Source of the DNA: Avrilella dinanensis | GTDB lineage: Bacteria; Bacteroidota; Bacteroidia; Flavobacteriales; Flavobacteriaceae | DNA: 64,000 nt | Direction: 5' to 3' | NCBI RefSeq assembly: GCF_002807015.1 | Contig: NZ_NIPO01000001.1 | Location: 1,273,158-1,337,157, forward strand | Part shown: one piece after another, positions 49,201-57,181 of the stretch | Numbering within the stretch: the stretch's first letter is position 1 | Layout of the letters: each line of letters starts with the position of its first letter | Made by a program: the position numbers and the translations under genes | Notes under the pieces: generated by a model | The model's database searches: none | What the model saw: the letters and a program-made list of their open reading frames with translations, nothing else | Told to the model about the DNA's origin: nothing

Positions 49201-49872
49201 GGGTTTGATGTGAAAGATGTACACATGACTGATTTGATTTCGGGCAGAGAAACGCTGGAAGACATTCAGTTTATCGGAGCTGTCGGCGGATTTTCCAATT
49301 CAGATGTATTAGGTTCGGCAAAAGGTTGGGCAGGAGCGTTTATGTATAACGAAAAAGCGAAAAACGCTTTGAAGAATTTCTTTGACAGACCAAATACTTT
49401 GTCCGTTGGAATCTGTAACGGCTGCCAGTTGTTTATGGAGTTGGATTTGATTAATCCGGAACACGATGTACATGGCAAAATGACTTATAACGTATCGCAA
49501 AAACACGAATCTAATTTTATTTCTGTGAAAATAGAAGGGAATAACTCTGTGATGTTATCTACTTTGGCAGGAACTACATTGGGTGTTTGGATTTCACACG
49601 GCGAAGGAAAATTCAGCTTGCCGAGAGAAGAAAAAGAATATAATATCGTGGCAAAATATGCTTATGACAGCTATCCGGGTAACCCGAACGGTTCAGATTA
49701 TAACGTAGCCATGATGTGCGATAAAACAGGGCGACATTTGGTAACCATGCCACATATCGAACGCTCGATATTCCAGTGGAACTGGGCAAATTATCCAGAT
49801 AGAAATGATGAGGTAAGCCCATGGTTGGAGGCATTTGTGAACGCAAGAAAGTGGATAGAGAAAAATAGTTAA
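46204..49872 (+). CDS. purL: phosphoribosylformylglycinamidine synthase
   Basis: A 1222-aa large-type FGAM synthase, fourth step of purine synthesis (FGAR + Gln + ATP to FGAM). N-terminal PurS-like part, linker, two AIRS-type ATP domains ([48 protein letters not shown]; later [11 protein letters not shown]), and a C-terminal class I glutaminase with nucleophile in [12 protein letters not shown] and a His-Glu end ([11 protein letters not shown]). Length is slightly below the 1295 of E. coli. The next gene begins 2 bases after it. Confidence 0.97.
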   Translation: [1222 protein letters not shown]

Positions 49873-49874
49873 AC

Positions 49875-50378
49875 ATGAGAAAAATAGTTTTTACCTTAAT
49901 GGTTGTAGCCGGATTAGGGCTGACCGAAACACAGGCACAGCAGAGCGGACAAGGAATGTCCAAAAATGCTATCGGAATGAAATTTACTACCAGCAGGATT
50001 GCCGGTGGGGAAATCACTTATCAGAGAGCTTTGAGTAGCGAAAACCGTTTGGAGTTGAATTTGGGCTTTGCGAACTCTCGTCATTTTAGTGCAGTGAAAA
50101 TCACAGGATTATATGAATGGGTTTTTCCAATTCAGCATGGATTTCATTGGTATGTAGGTGCTGGTGGTAGCCTGGGGTCGTGGAGTTATAAAAACGGTTC
50201 GCACAAAGACGACGGGGCTATCGTGGCATTGTCAGGAATTGGAGGTATCGAGTATCATCTGAAACCGGCTCCTTTCCAGTTCTTTCTGGATTTGAAGCCG
50301 AATATTTATATCACGGAATACCACGATTACAACAACATTAATCTGGAATTAGGTATCGGTGCCAGATATAAGTTTTAA
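49875..50378 (+). CDS. small outer-membrane beta-barrel protein
   Basis: A 167-aa protein with signal peptide (1-22, ending TQAQ) and about eight amphipathic strands (AIGMKFTTSRIAGGEITYQRAL, RLELNLGFANSRHF, HWYVGAGGSLGSWSY, NINLELGIGARYKF), ending in Phe as barrel proteins do. Role unknown. It is 2 bases behind purL, and ends at the terminator near 50400. Confidence 0.78.
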   Translation: MRKIVFTLMVVAGLGLTETQAQQSGQGMSKNAIGMKFTTSRIAGGEITYQRALSSENRLELNLGFANSRHFSAVKITGLYEWVFPIQHGFHWYVGAGGSLGSWSYKNGSHKDDGAIVALSGIGGIEYHLKPAPFQFFLDLKPNIYITEYHDYNNINLELGIGARYKF

Positions 50379-50397
50379 TTGACGTAAAACGAAGTGT

Positions 50398-50430
50398 AAA
50401 TCCTCGGTTTGTATAACCGGGGATTTTTTA
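50398..50430 (+). terminator. terminator after the beta-barrel gene
   Basis: Stem AAATCCTCGGTT / AACCGGGGATTT with one mismatch, then Ts. Confidence 0.85.
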
Positions 50431-50549
50431 TTTGGGTGCTTGATGCCTGGAGAAATCTGCAAGGTTTTGTTTCGGGTTTCTTTTGTTTAAAGTTTAAAGT
50501 TCAACTTTGTCGTACCGCGTTAGGTCAAAAATCATCTCAATATTTTTTG

Positions 50550-50557
50550 TATCTTTG
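50550..50557 (+). promoter_or_regulatory. -7 box of the toxin-antitoxin unit
   Basis: TATCTTTG fits TAnnTTTG, 25 bases before the antitoxin ATG. Confidence 0.6.
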
Positions 50558-50582
50558 TGAGTATAAACAAACACATAAAGCT

Positions 50583-50801
50583 ATGACGACAATCACTGTA
50601 GATAAACGAACAAAAGCCGGAAAATTGCTTTTAGAAATGGCGAAGTTGCTTGCTGAAAAAAACAAAGATGTTATTATCACGGAAAATGAAAAATCACGTT
50701 ACAACAAAGAAACAGAAAAGGCAATTAAAGAAGCTAAATCAGGTATTGGATTAATAGAGGCAGAGAGTGTAGATGAATTATTTGAAAAACTCAAAAGTTG
50801 A
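50583..50801 (+). CDS. antitoxin of a YafQ/RelE-type pair
   Basis: A 72-aa charged protein: MTTITVDKRTKAGKLLLEMAK at the start as a ribbon-type N-terminus, then KSRYNKETEKAIKEAKSG and VDELFEKLKS, a helical tail that would wrap the toxin. Family not named with certainty. The ATG at 50583 is taken because the longer frame from 50409 runs through the promoter. The stop TGA overlaps the toxin ATG by one base (TGATG), standard in these pairs. Confidence 0.8.
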   Translation: MTTITVDKRTKAGKLLLEMAKLLAEKNKDVIITENEKSRYNKETEKAIKEAKSGIGLIEAESVDELFEKLKS

Positions 50802-51074
50802 TGTACAAAGTTGTTGCTACGAATAGGTTTAAAAAAAGACTTTAAAAAATCTTTAAAGAGAGGATTGAAAGAAGATTTGTTAAAGGAAGTGGTTCTTCTT
50901 CTCGGAAATAAAGGTAAACTCCCCAGTAAATATAAACCACATAAACTTTCAGGGAACTATGTGGGAACTTGGGAATGCCATATCCAGCCAGATTGGTTGC
51001 TTATTTGGGAACAAAATGAAGAAATAAAATTGATTTCGCTTATCAGAACAGGAACACACTCGGACTTGTTTTAA
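50801..51074 (+). pseudogene. YafQ-family mRNA interferase toxin, out of frame at an A7 tract
   Basis: Frame 1 from the ATG at 50801 gives MYKVVATNRF and stops at 50843. A +1 shift at the seven As of 50831-50837 restores KKDFKKSLKRGLKEDLLKEVV, KLSGNYVGTWECHIQPDWLLIWEQ and LISLIRTGTHSDLF, an unmistakable YafQ-type RNase fold with the catalytic HIxPDWLL and RTGTHSDLF regions. With six As it would be one intact 90-aa frame. So it is a recent frameshift, a slippage-controlled gene, or a sequencing error. A TTG start at 50811 would lack the first strand. Confidence 0.75.
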
Positions 51075-51140
51075 AAACCTTGTTGCAGTTTTGTGACGAG
51101 AGTTTTTTGTTTCAGGTTTGAACTGTAAACTTACAACTAC

Positions 51141-51173
51141 AAAAAAAGGACACAGAGATTTATTGTGTCCTTT
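51141..51173. terminator. bidirectional terminator, toxin / phytase
   Basis: Stem AAAGGACACA / TGTGTCCTTT flanked by A-run and Ts, between converging genes. Confidence 0.82.
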
Positions 51174-51193
51174 GTGCCTTTATGGTTATTTTT

Positions 51194-52255
51194 CTATTCG
51201 CTTGCTGAAACCCGAAAAGTTTCAATAGCCTCGCTGATGATATTCCAGTCGTAGAATTGAAAAACCCTTCCGTTACTCATTGCTACAAAAATTCCGTTTT
51301 CAAAACCTTTGCCAAGGTTGACGTTAACCGCATCTGCACCGTCACATTCGATAGTCGAAACCGGAATCCGGGCAATCAATTTATGTTCATGCGGGTTGGC
51401 ACTTTCGCCTTCTCTTTTATACACCAAAAAGTTATTCGCCTGCTGGTCAGATACCAAAATGTAACCGGTTTTTGCATCTTTCTTGTATAAAGCAATACCT
51501 TCGTGGTCGCGTTTCGCATCGTTTTGAGCAAAGAAAGTTAGTTCTGTATTCCCTTTGTCCGGGTCGGCATAATATTTCCGCACACCGGCTGTTTCGTCAG
51601 AATAGTAAACATAGCCCAGCTCGTTATCGACCGCAATAGCTTCAATTTCCTTTTTGCCGGAATATTTCCCGAATTTTCTTACCAGTTTTCCGGTTATGTA
51701 GCCATCTTTTTCCATTAGTTCATATTGGAAAAGATATTCTTCGGAATTTCCGTCTTTTCGCCCTACGATAATATAGGTTTTTCCGTTAGCCGGATTCTGA
51801 TAAGTGGCAATACCCATCGGAGCTCGTAGTTCTTCGCCCTCAAAAACGTCCAGACCTCCGTTGTCTATCGGATTCAAATCAGGCAGACTGAAAATTCGTA
51901 CTTTATTGGTCATGCGTTCAGTCACGACGGCAATGTCGGTGGCAGTTCCGTTGAGAAGGAAACCATAGGTTACGTCCACATTGTTGGGTCTGTCCATCGG
52001 ATAAACCTTATTAACAATTTCTCCCTGAAGATTATACGCATAAAGTCCACCGGTTTTTTCCTCTTTGTCTGTGCCTAAAATCAAAGATTTTTCAGGCTGA
52101 ACCGGATTTACCCAGATAGCCGGGTCATCAGTGTCATTTGGCGTTTGCTCAGTTGTAACGGTTGGCTGAACAGCATTTTCGGCTACAGGAGCCAGTTTGT
52201 CTCCACACCCGATAAGGAGTAGGGAAGTGCTTATTATAAAAAATGATTTTTTCAT
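51194..52255 (-). CDS. beta-propeller phytase (3-phytase) lipoprotein
   Basis: A 353-aa lipoprotein (LLLIGCGDK, Cys17) with a six-bladed phytase propeller: DTDDPAIWVNP, LILGTDKEEKTGGLYAYNLQG, RPNNVDVTYGF, GIATYQNPANGKTYIIVGRKDG, EIEAIAVDNELGYVYYSDE, DHEGIALYK and ECDGADAVNVNLG are the family's calcium/phosphate-binding stretches. It releases phosphate from phytate. Last of three genes; its ATG overlaps the stop of the phosphatase gene by one base. Confidence 0.93.
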   Translation of the reverse strand: MKKSFFIISTSLLLIGCGDKLAPVAENAVQPTVTTEQTPNDTDDPAIWVNPVQPEKSLILGTDKEEKTGGLYAYNLQGEIVNKVYPMDRPNNVDVTYGFLLNGTATDIAVVTERMTNKVRIFSLPDLNPIDNGGLDVFEGEELRAPMGIATYQNPANGKTYIIVGRKDGNSEEYLFQYELMEKDGYITGKLVRKFGKYSGKKEIEAIAVDNELGYVYYSDETAGVRKYYADPDKGNTELTFFAQNDAKRDHEGIALYKKDAKTGYILVSDQQANNFLVYKREGESANPHEHKLIARIPVSTIECDGADAVNVNLGKGFENGIFVAMSNGRVFQFYDWNIISEAIETFRVSASE

Positions 52256-53256
52256 TATTTGGTAATTTCTGATTGGTAACTTACTTCAAAATCGTTTTTG
52301 CCGGATTTGATAACATATACTTTCAGTTTATCCGCTGTAACGGCAAATGCCATAAACCCAGGAACAGCTTCGGCATACAACGTACCTTCGGTAAATCCGG
52401 TTTCGCGGAGCTCACTTCCCGCACCCGACAAAAACTGTGTGAAAGTATCGTTTTTCTTTTTGATGATTTGCAAATCGTGCTCATGCCCGCAAATGTAAGC
52501 GTCCACCTGATGCTGGTTAAATATCGGTTGGAAAATATCTCTTATCTGAACGGTTTCTTCGCTGGTTTTGCGTTTACCACCCGAATACAAAGGGTGGTGT
52601 CCAACGACTACTTTCCAAACAATTTTCGGGTCGTTGTTTTGCAGTTTTTCATTCAGCCATTTCAGTTGTTTTTCGGTATCTTGTTCAGCGATTTCTACAT
52701 ATTTTTCCGGTTCGTTGTGGTATTTTTTTACAAAAGGATTGGTGTCGATAACCAACAACTGAAGGTATTGGTTATTGTCGATTTCAATCATTTTTTCAAA
52801 ATAATGGTTAGGCATTTCCCACCTTCTGGACACTTTGGTGTAATCAATCTGGGCTTGTGCAATGCCTTCATAATCGTGATTGCCCAAAGCAACGTACCAG
52901 GGCTCGTGCAGCAAATGATGGGTGTAAATACTTTCATAGGAAGAAATCCATTGGTAATCCTGTGTGCTTTGTACCCCGTTCGGATAAAAATTATCGCCAA
53001 CGGAAACAGTAAAAGTCAAATCGAGAATTTCGGCTACTGAACCCATATCTCTGGCAACTTCTTTCTGGGTAAAATGCCCGTGTCGCCCGAAATCGCCAAT
53101 CGCCAGAAAAGACAAGCCGTCCTCGACAGCCTCAATGTCTTTGGTATCTGTGATGACATGATTAAGGTTTGAGTCAGGGCGTTCCTGACTCAAACCATTG
53201 AAATATGAAAAAAGTATTAAAAAAAGTATGCTTAAAAATCTACTGTGTCTGTTCAT
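52255..53256 (-). CDS. purple-acid-type metallophosphoesterase
   Basis: A 333-aa secreted phosphatase (signal peptide about 1-22). Metal motifs in order: LAIGDFGRHG, VSVGDNFYPNG, YVALGNHDYEG, VVGHHPLYSGG and YICGHEHDLQ, as in tartrate-resistant acid phosphatases. It probably removes phosphate from organic esters in the periplasm. Overlaps of one base on both sides place it firmly in the operon of TonB receptor and phytase. Confidence 0.92.
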   Translation of the reverse strand: MNRHSRFLSILFLILFSYFNGLSQERPDSNLNHVITDTKDIEAVEDGLSFLAIGDFGRHGHFTQKEVARDMGSVAEILDLTFTVSVGDNFYPNGVQSTQDYQWISSYESIYTHHLLHEPWYVALGNHDYEGIAQAQIDYTKVSRRWEMPNHYFEKMIEIDNNQYLQLLVIDTNPFVKKYHNEPEKYVEIAEQDTEKQLKWLNEKLQNNDPKIVWKVVVGHHPLYSGGKRKTSEETVQIRDIFQPIFNQHQVDAYICGHEHDLQIIKKKNDTFTQFLSGAGSELRETGFTEGTLYAEAVPGFMAFAVTADKLKVYVIKSGKNDFEVSYQSEITK

Positions 53257-56051
53257 TATAAATCAAATTTTAATCCTAAAACATATCGTGGTTGGTAATA
53301 TTCCAATTGTTTCATGCGGTTGGAAGCTCCCTGATAATATCTCAACGGCTGGTTGGTCAGGTTGTTGGCTTCAGCGAAAATCCTGAACTGTGGAGTGATT
53401 TTGTAAGCGGCATTAAAATCAAGGAAAAATTGTTTGTCGTAATAAGCATCTTCAAATTCGTTTCCACCGATTTCGTCCAGATAATCTGATGTGAAATTGG
53501 CTGATATCCTCGCTGAGAATTTGTCATTTTCCCAAGATAATGAGCCGTTTAACATATGCGGAGCAGTTCTCGGTAAACCTAAGTCGTCACGCACGTCGCC
53601 GTCTTCGTTGGTAATTCCTTTTGCTTTAGAATCTGTGAACGTATAGTTAGCGAATAGGCTGAAATTGCTTAGGAATCCCGGTAAGAAATCTAGTTTTTTC
53701 TGAATAGCTACTTCAAATCCGAATACATCTACACTTTCTCCGTTACGTGCCTGCGTAAATTCCCAACGTTCGCCGGCAGGAATTGGGTTGCTGATACCTG
53801 AGAAATTATCTGAAAAATCCTGATTGGTAAATTGTCCGTTGCGGTAGGTATAGATGAAATTATTCAGTTTTTTGTAGAAAACACCGGCAGAAACAATTCC
53901 TATGTTTTCAAAATAATTTTCAATCATCAAATCGAAGTTTGTCGCATAAGTCGGTTTTAGGTTTGGATTACCCGCTTCGATTTCGGCATCTTCCACAGTA
54001 GCACTCACGAAAGGAGCCAGTTGGTAATAGTTTGGTCTTGCTAATCCGGTAGTGATTGCCCCGCGAAGAATAAAATCTTTGGTAAAATTATGTTTAACGG
54101 TAACGCCCGGCAAAATATTGGTGTAGCTGTTGGAATTTTCTAATTTTCCGGCAAGTTCTTCTTCTTCCAGAACGTAATTTCCGGTATATTCAATAGAAGT
54201 ATTTTCTATCCTTGCACCTATGATTACTGAGGTTTTATCTGTAATATCCTGGTCCCAGCGAATATATCCGGCAACGATATTTTCTTTAGCTTCATAGTTT
54301 AAAGCCAGATATTCTGAAGGTTCGTCGATTTCGTCAAACAACGCGGGGTTTTTCAAATCGAGGTTGCCCAAATAACTTTCCTGGGCAAAATAGCCGGGAG
54401 CGTATTTACTTCCGGGGTTGAAACCGTTTCCGGAGAAAAATTGATTCGGAACTTCATTCAGGTTGCCGATTCCGTCGATGCTTTCGTAAGAGAAAAAGTT
54501 GTTTTCTCTGTTTTTGTCTTTTATTCTTAATCTTCCACCAAAACGAAGTCGTCCTTTTTGCCCTTCAATGACAGAAAGCGGTGTTCTGAAGTTCAATTTA
54601 AAACCTAATTCACTTTCTTCGGTGTAATTATAATTTTCAGTGATTTTTCGCAACTCGAAATCAGCCGGATTTTCTCCATTTACAGCAGAAACCAATGGTA
54701 GGTTAGGGTTGCTGAGGTCTTGCATCATCAACACATCTTTTTGCTGGAAATCAATATATCGCTCATTCGGACGTTCTTCGCTGGCTTTAGAGTAAGACAA
54801 TGCCCAGTCCATATCCAGTTTGGAAGAAATCAAATGCTGTCCTTTGAGGGAAGTGTTGAAAACTCTTTGGTCTTCCAGACGAGCGTTTTTGTTGCGATTA
54901 TTGTCAATACCACCTTTGGTTTCTCTGCGGATACTTCCCATATAAGTACCGTCGTCTTGCAATTCAATATCTCTGTATCGCGTTCTGAAACGGTTTTCAC
55001 GGTCGTCACGCCAGTTGTACATAATGTTGAAATCCAAACGGTTGTTGTCGTCGATGATATAATCTGAACCTAAGGAAACACTTCTTCGTATCCTTTGTAC
55101 ATCATATTTACGAATGTCCATTTCGCTTAAATAAGTATTTTCATTATCATCTTTATCCCAAACAGCCTCGATGTTATCTGAGCCGAAATTCTGTGTCTGG
55201 TAAGTTCCCGATGCCACGATGCCTAAGCGGTCGTCCAGAAATCTGTTTCCGTAAATGAAACTTCCGTTGTAAATTCCTTTGTCACGAATTGGTGCAAAAC
55301 CACCTGACAATGAAGCAGAAAGTCTTTCTCTGCCCGGTACAGCACGGGTAATCAGGTTTACCGAACCACCGATAGCGTCAGCGTCCATATCCGGAGTAAG
55401 CGTTTTATTCACTTCGATGGTCGAAATCATATCAGACGGAATCAAATCCATTTGTACATTTCTGTTATCGCCTTCAGCAGACGGAATACGGTCGCCGTTC
55501 AATGTTACAGAGTTTAATTCAGGTGATAGTCCGCGAATGATGATATTACGAGCCTCACCCTGGTCATTCTGCATAGTAATTCCAGGAACACGTTTCAACG
55601 CATCACCCACATTGGTGTCCGGAAACCGTCCGACCTGGTCTGATGAAATGATGTTCGTGATGTTGCTGTTGTTTTTTTGTTGATTCAAAGCTTTTGCCTG
55701 ACCGCGAAGGAAATCTCCGACAATAACGAGTTCCTCCAGTGTGTTATCGCCAATAAGCATTTGGAAATTCAATCGGGCAGTTTTTCCTGATTCGACAACT
55801 ATTTCGCCAAATTCAGTTGTATAACCTATATATTCCACATATACGGTGTATGTCCCTTCCGGAACGTCCAAAAATTGATATCCGCCATTCTGGTCAGAAA
55901 CGGTGTAGCGGTTGCTGTCTTCGATATACAAAGAAGCTCCGGGTAAGGCAAAACCGTCATAAGCGTCGGTAACTTCACCGGAAATAACACCACTTTGTGC
56001 CCAAGTAAAGGAAGTAATGCCTAAGGTAATAAGTGTAAAAATTCTTTTCAT
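53256..56051 (-). CDS. TonB-dependent receptor with carboxypeptidase-like domain
   Basis: A 931-aa outer-membrane receptor: signal peptide 1-18, a carboxypeptidase-regulatory-like domain (GVISGEVTDAYDGFALPGASLYIED), plug (SSDQVGRFPDTNVGDALKRVPGITMQNDQGEARNIIIRGL; IEVNKTLTPDMDADAIGGSVNLITR) and a barrel ending VLGLKFDL. The plug is of the type seen in TonB receptors co-coded with phytase or phosphatases. With the next two genes it suggests uptake of inositol phosphates or their products; substrate not proved. Confidence 0.9.
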   Translation of the reverse strand: MKRIFTLITLGITSFTWAQSGVISGEVTDAYDGFALPGASLYIEDSNRYTVSDQNGGYQFLDVPEGTYTVYVEYIGYTTEFGEIVVESGKTARLNFQMLIGDNTLEELVIVGDFLRGQAKALNQQKNNSNITNIISSDQVGRFPDTNVGDALKRVPGITMQNDQGEARNIIIRGLSPELNSVTLNGDRIPSAEGDNRNVQMDLIPSDMISTIEVNKTLTPDMDADAIGGSVNLITRAVPGRERLSASLSGGFAPIRDKGIYNGSFIYGNRFLDDRLGIVASGTYQTQNFGSDNIEAVWDKDDNENTYLSEMDIRKYDVQRIRRSVSLGSDYIIDDNNRLDFNIMYNWRDDRENRFRTRYRDIELQDDGTYMGSIRRETKGGIDNNRNKNARLEDQRVFNTSLKGQHLISSKLDMDWALSYSKASEERPNERYIDFQQKDVLMMQDLSNPNLPLVSAVNGENPADFELRKITENYNYTEESELGFKLNFRTPLSVIEGQKGRLRFGGRLRIKDKNRENNFFSYESIDGIGNLNEVPNQFFSGNGFNPGSKYAPGYFAQESYLGNLDLKNPALFDEIDEPSEYLALNYEAKENIVAGYIRWDQDITDKTSVIIGARIENTSIEYTGNYVLEEEELAGKLENSNSYTNILPGVTVKHNFTKDFILRGAITTGLARPNYYQLAPFVSATVEDAEIEAGNPNLKPTYATNFDLMIENYFENIGIVSAGVFYKKLNNFIYTYRNGQFTNQDFSDNFSGISNPIPAGERWEFTQARNGESVDVFGFEVAIQKKLDFLPGFLSNFSLFANYTFTDSKAKGITNEDGDVRDDLGLPRTAPHMLNGSLSWENDKFSARISANFTSDYLDEIGGNEFEDAYYDKQFFLDFNAAYKITPQFRIFAEANNLTNQPLRYYQGASNRMKQLEYYQPRYVLGLKFDL

Positions 56052-56083
56052 TGTCTAATTAAAATTGTAATTTTTATCTGGCA

Positions 56084-56091
56084 CAAAACTA
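56084..56091 (-). promoter_or_regulatory. -7 box of the phytase operon
   Basis: TAGTTTTG on the minus strand fits TAnnTTTG, 33 bases before the receptor ATG. No Pho-type operator is recognised. Confidence 0.55.
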
Positions 56092-56249
56092 TTGGAGATA
56101 ATTAATCTTGTGGTTAATCAAATATTACTAAACGGTTATTGGTGTGTGAAGTGGAGTTTAAAGTTTCAGGTTTTTCTTGTTTCAAGTTCTGACTGCTGAC
56201 AGCTAAACAGAATTATCGTATCTTTACCTCATCAAAAGTCAGATTTAAT

Positions 56250-57110
56250 ATGAAATTACATGCAATCGAAGCGGGAAACTTCAAATTAGACGGAGGAGCT
56301 ATGTTCGGTGTTGTGCCAAAAGCGATTTGGAACAAAACTAATCCCGCAGATGAAAATAACCAGATAGATATTGCAGCTCGGTGCTTGCTTATCGAAGATG
56401 CCGACCGCCTCATTTTGATTGATACCGGAATGGGCGATAAACAATCGGATAAATTTTTTGGTTACTATCATTTATGGGGAGATTATTCGTTGGAAAAATC
56501 CCTCAGAGAAAAAGGTTTTTGCCCCGATGATATTACCGATGTTTTTCTGACGCACTTGCATTTTGACCATGTGGGCGGAGCTGTTTCGTGGAATAAAGAC
56601 CGCACCGGTTATGTGCCGACGTTTAAAAATGCCCGTTATTGGACGAACGAAAACCATTGGGAATGGGCAACGAAGCCCAATGCAAGAGAAAAAGCCTCTT
56701 TCTTGTCTGAAAATATTCTGCCGTTGCAGGAATCCGGGCAGCTTCATTTTATCCAACGCCCTGACGGAGATTTGCTAAAAAAATCCGAATTGGGTTTTGG
56801 GATTTTTTTCGTTGACGGACATACCGAAAAACAAATGATTCCGTTGATTGATTATCAGGGAAATACCATTGCTTTTTGTGCAGATTTGCTACCTACCGCC
56901 GGACACATTCCGTTGCCTTATGTAATGGGATATGATACCCGACCACTATTGACTTTGCCTGAGAAACAAAAGTTTTTGCAAATGGCAGTTGATGAACGGT
57001 TTTTACTCTTTTTGGAACATGATGCCCATAACCCGGTAATTACATTGCAAAATACCGAAAAAGGACCTCGTCTTGATGAGGTTTTGACCCTGCAAGATGT
57101 TTTAAAATAA
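56250..57110 (+). CDS. MBL-fold metallo-hydrolase
   Basis: A 286-aa metallo-beta-lactamase-fold hydrolase. Metal-binding motif TxLHFDHVGG (HLHFDHVGG), the N-terminal LIDTGMGDK, a later His in FVDGHTEKQ and the final FLEHDAHN. No signal peptide. It resembles quorum-quenching lactonase/AttM-like or other small MBL hydrolases, but the substrate is not clear. A weak -7 box (TATCTTTA, 56219-56226) precedes it. Confidence 0.88.
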   Translation: MKLHAIEAGNFKLDGGAMFGVVPKAIWNKTNPADENNQIDIAARCLLIEDADRLILIDTGMGDKQSDKFFGYYHLWGDYSLEKSLREKGFCPDDITDVFLTHLHFDHVGGAVSWNKDRTGYVPTFKNARYWTNENHWEWATKPNAREKASFLSENILPLQESGQLHFIQRPDGDLLKKSELGFGIFFVDGHTEKQMIPLIDYQGNTIAFCADLLPTAGHIPLPYVMGYDTRPLLTLPEKQKFLQMAVDERFLLFLEHDAHNPVITLQNTEKGPRLDEVLTLQDVLK

Positions 57111-57181
57111 TGTTAAAATAAACGTAAACTGTAACACAAGAAATATATTTACAACTTATTCAAGAGATAAATCACATAAAC

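Noticed and set aside
50831-50838. A classical -1 slippery heptamer (A AAA AAG) in the toxin gene, suggesting programmed -1 frameshifting
   Set aside because: The coding frame that follows needs a +1 shift (or loss of one A), so -1 slippage would not restore the toxin.
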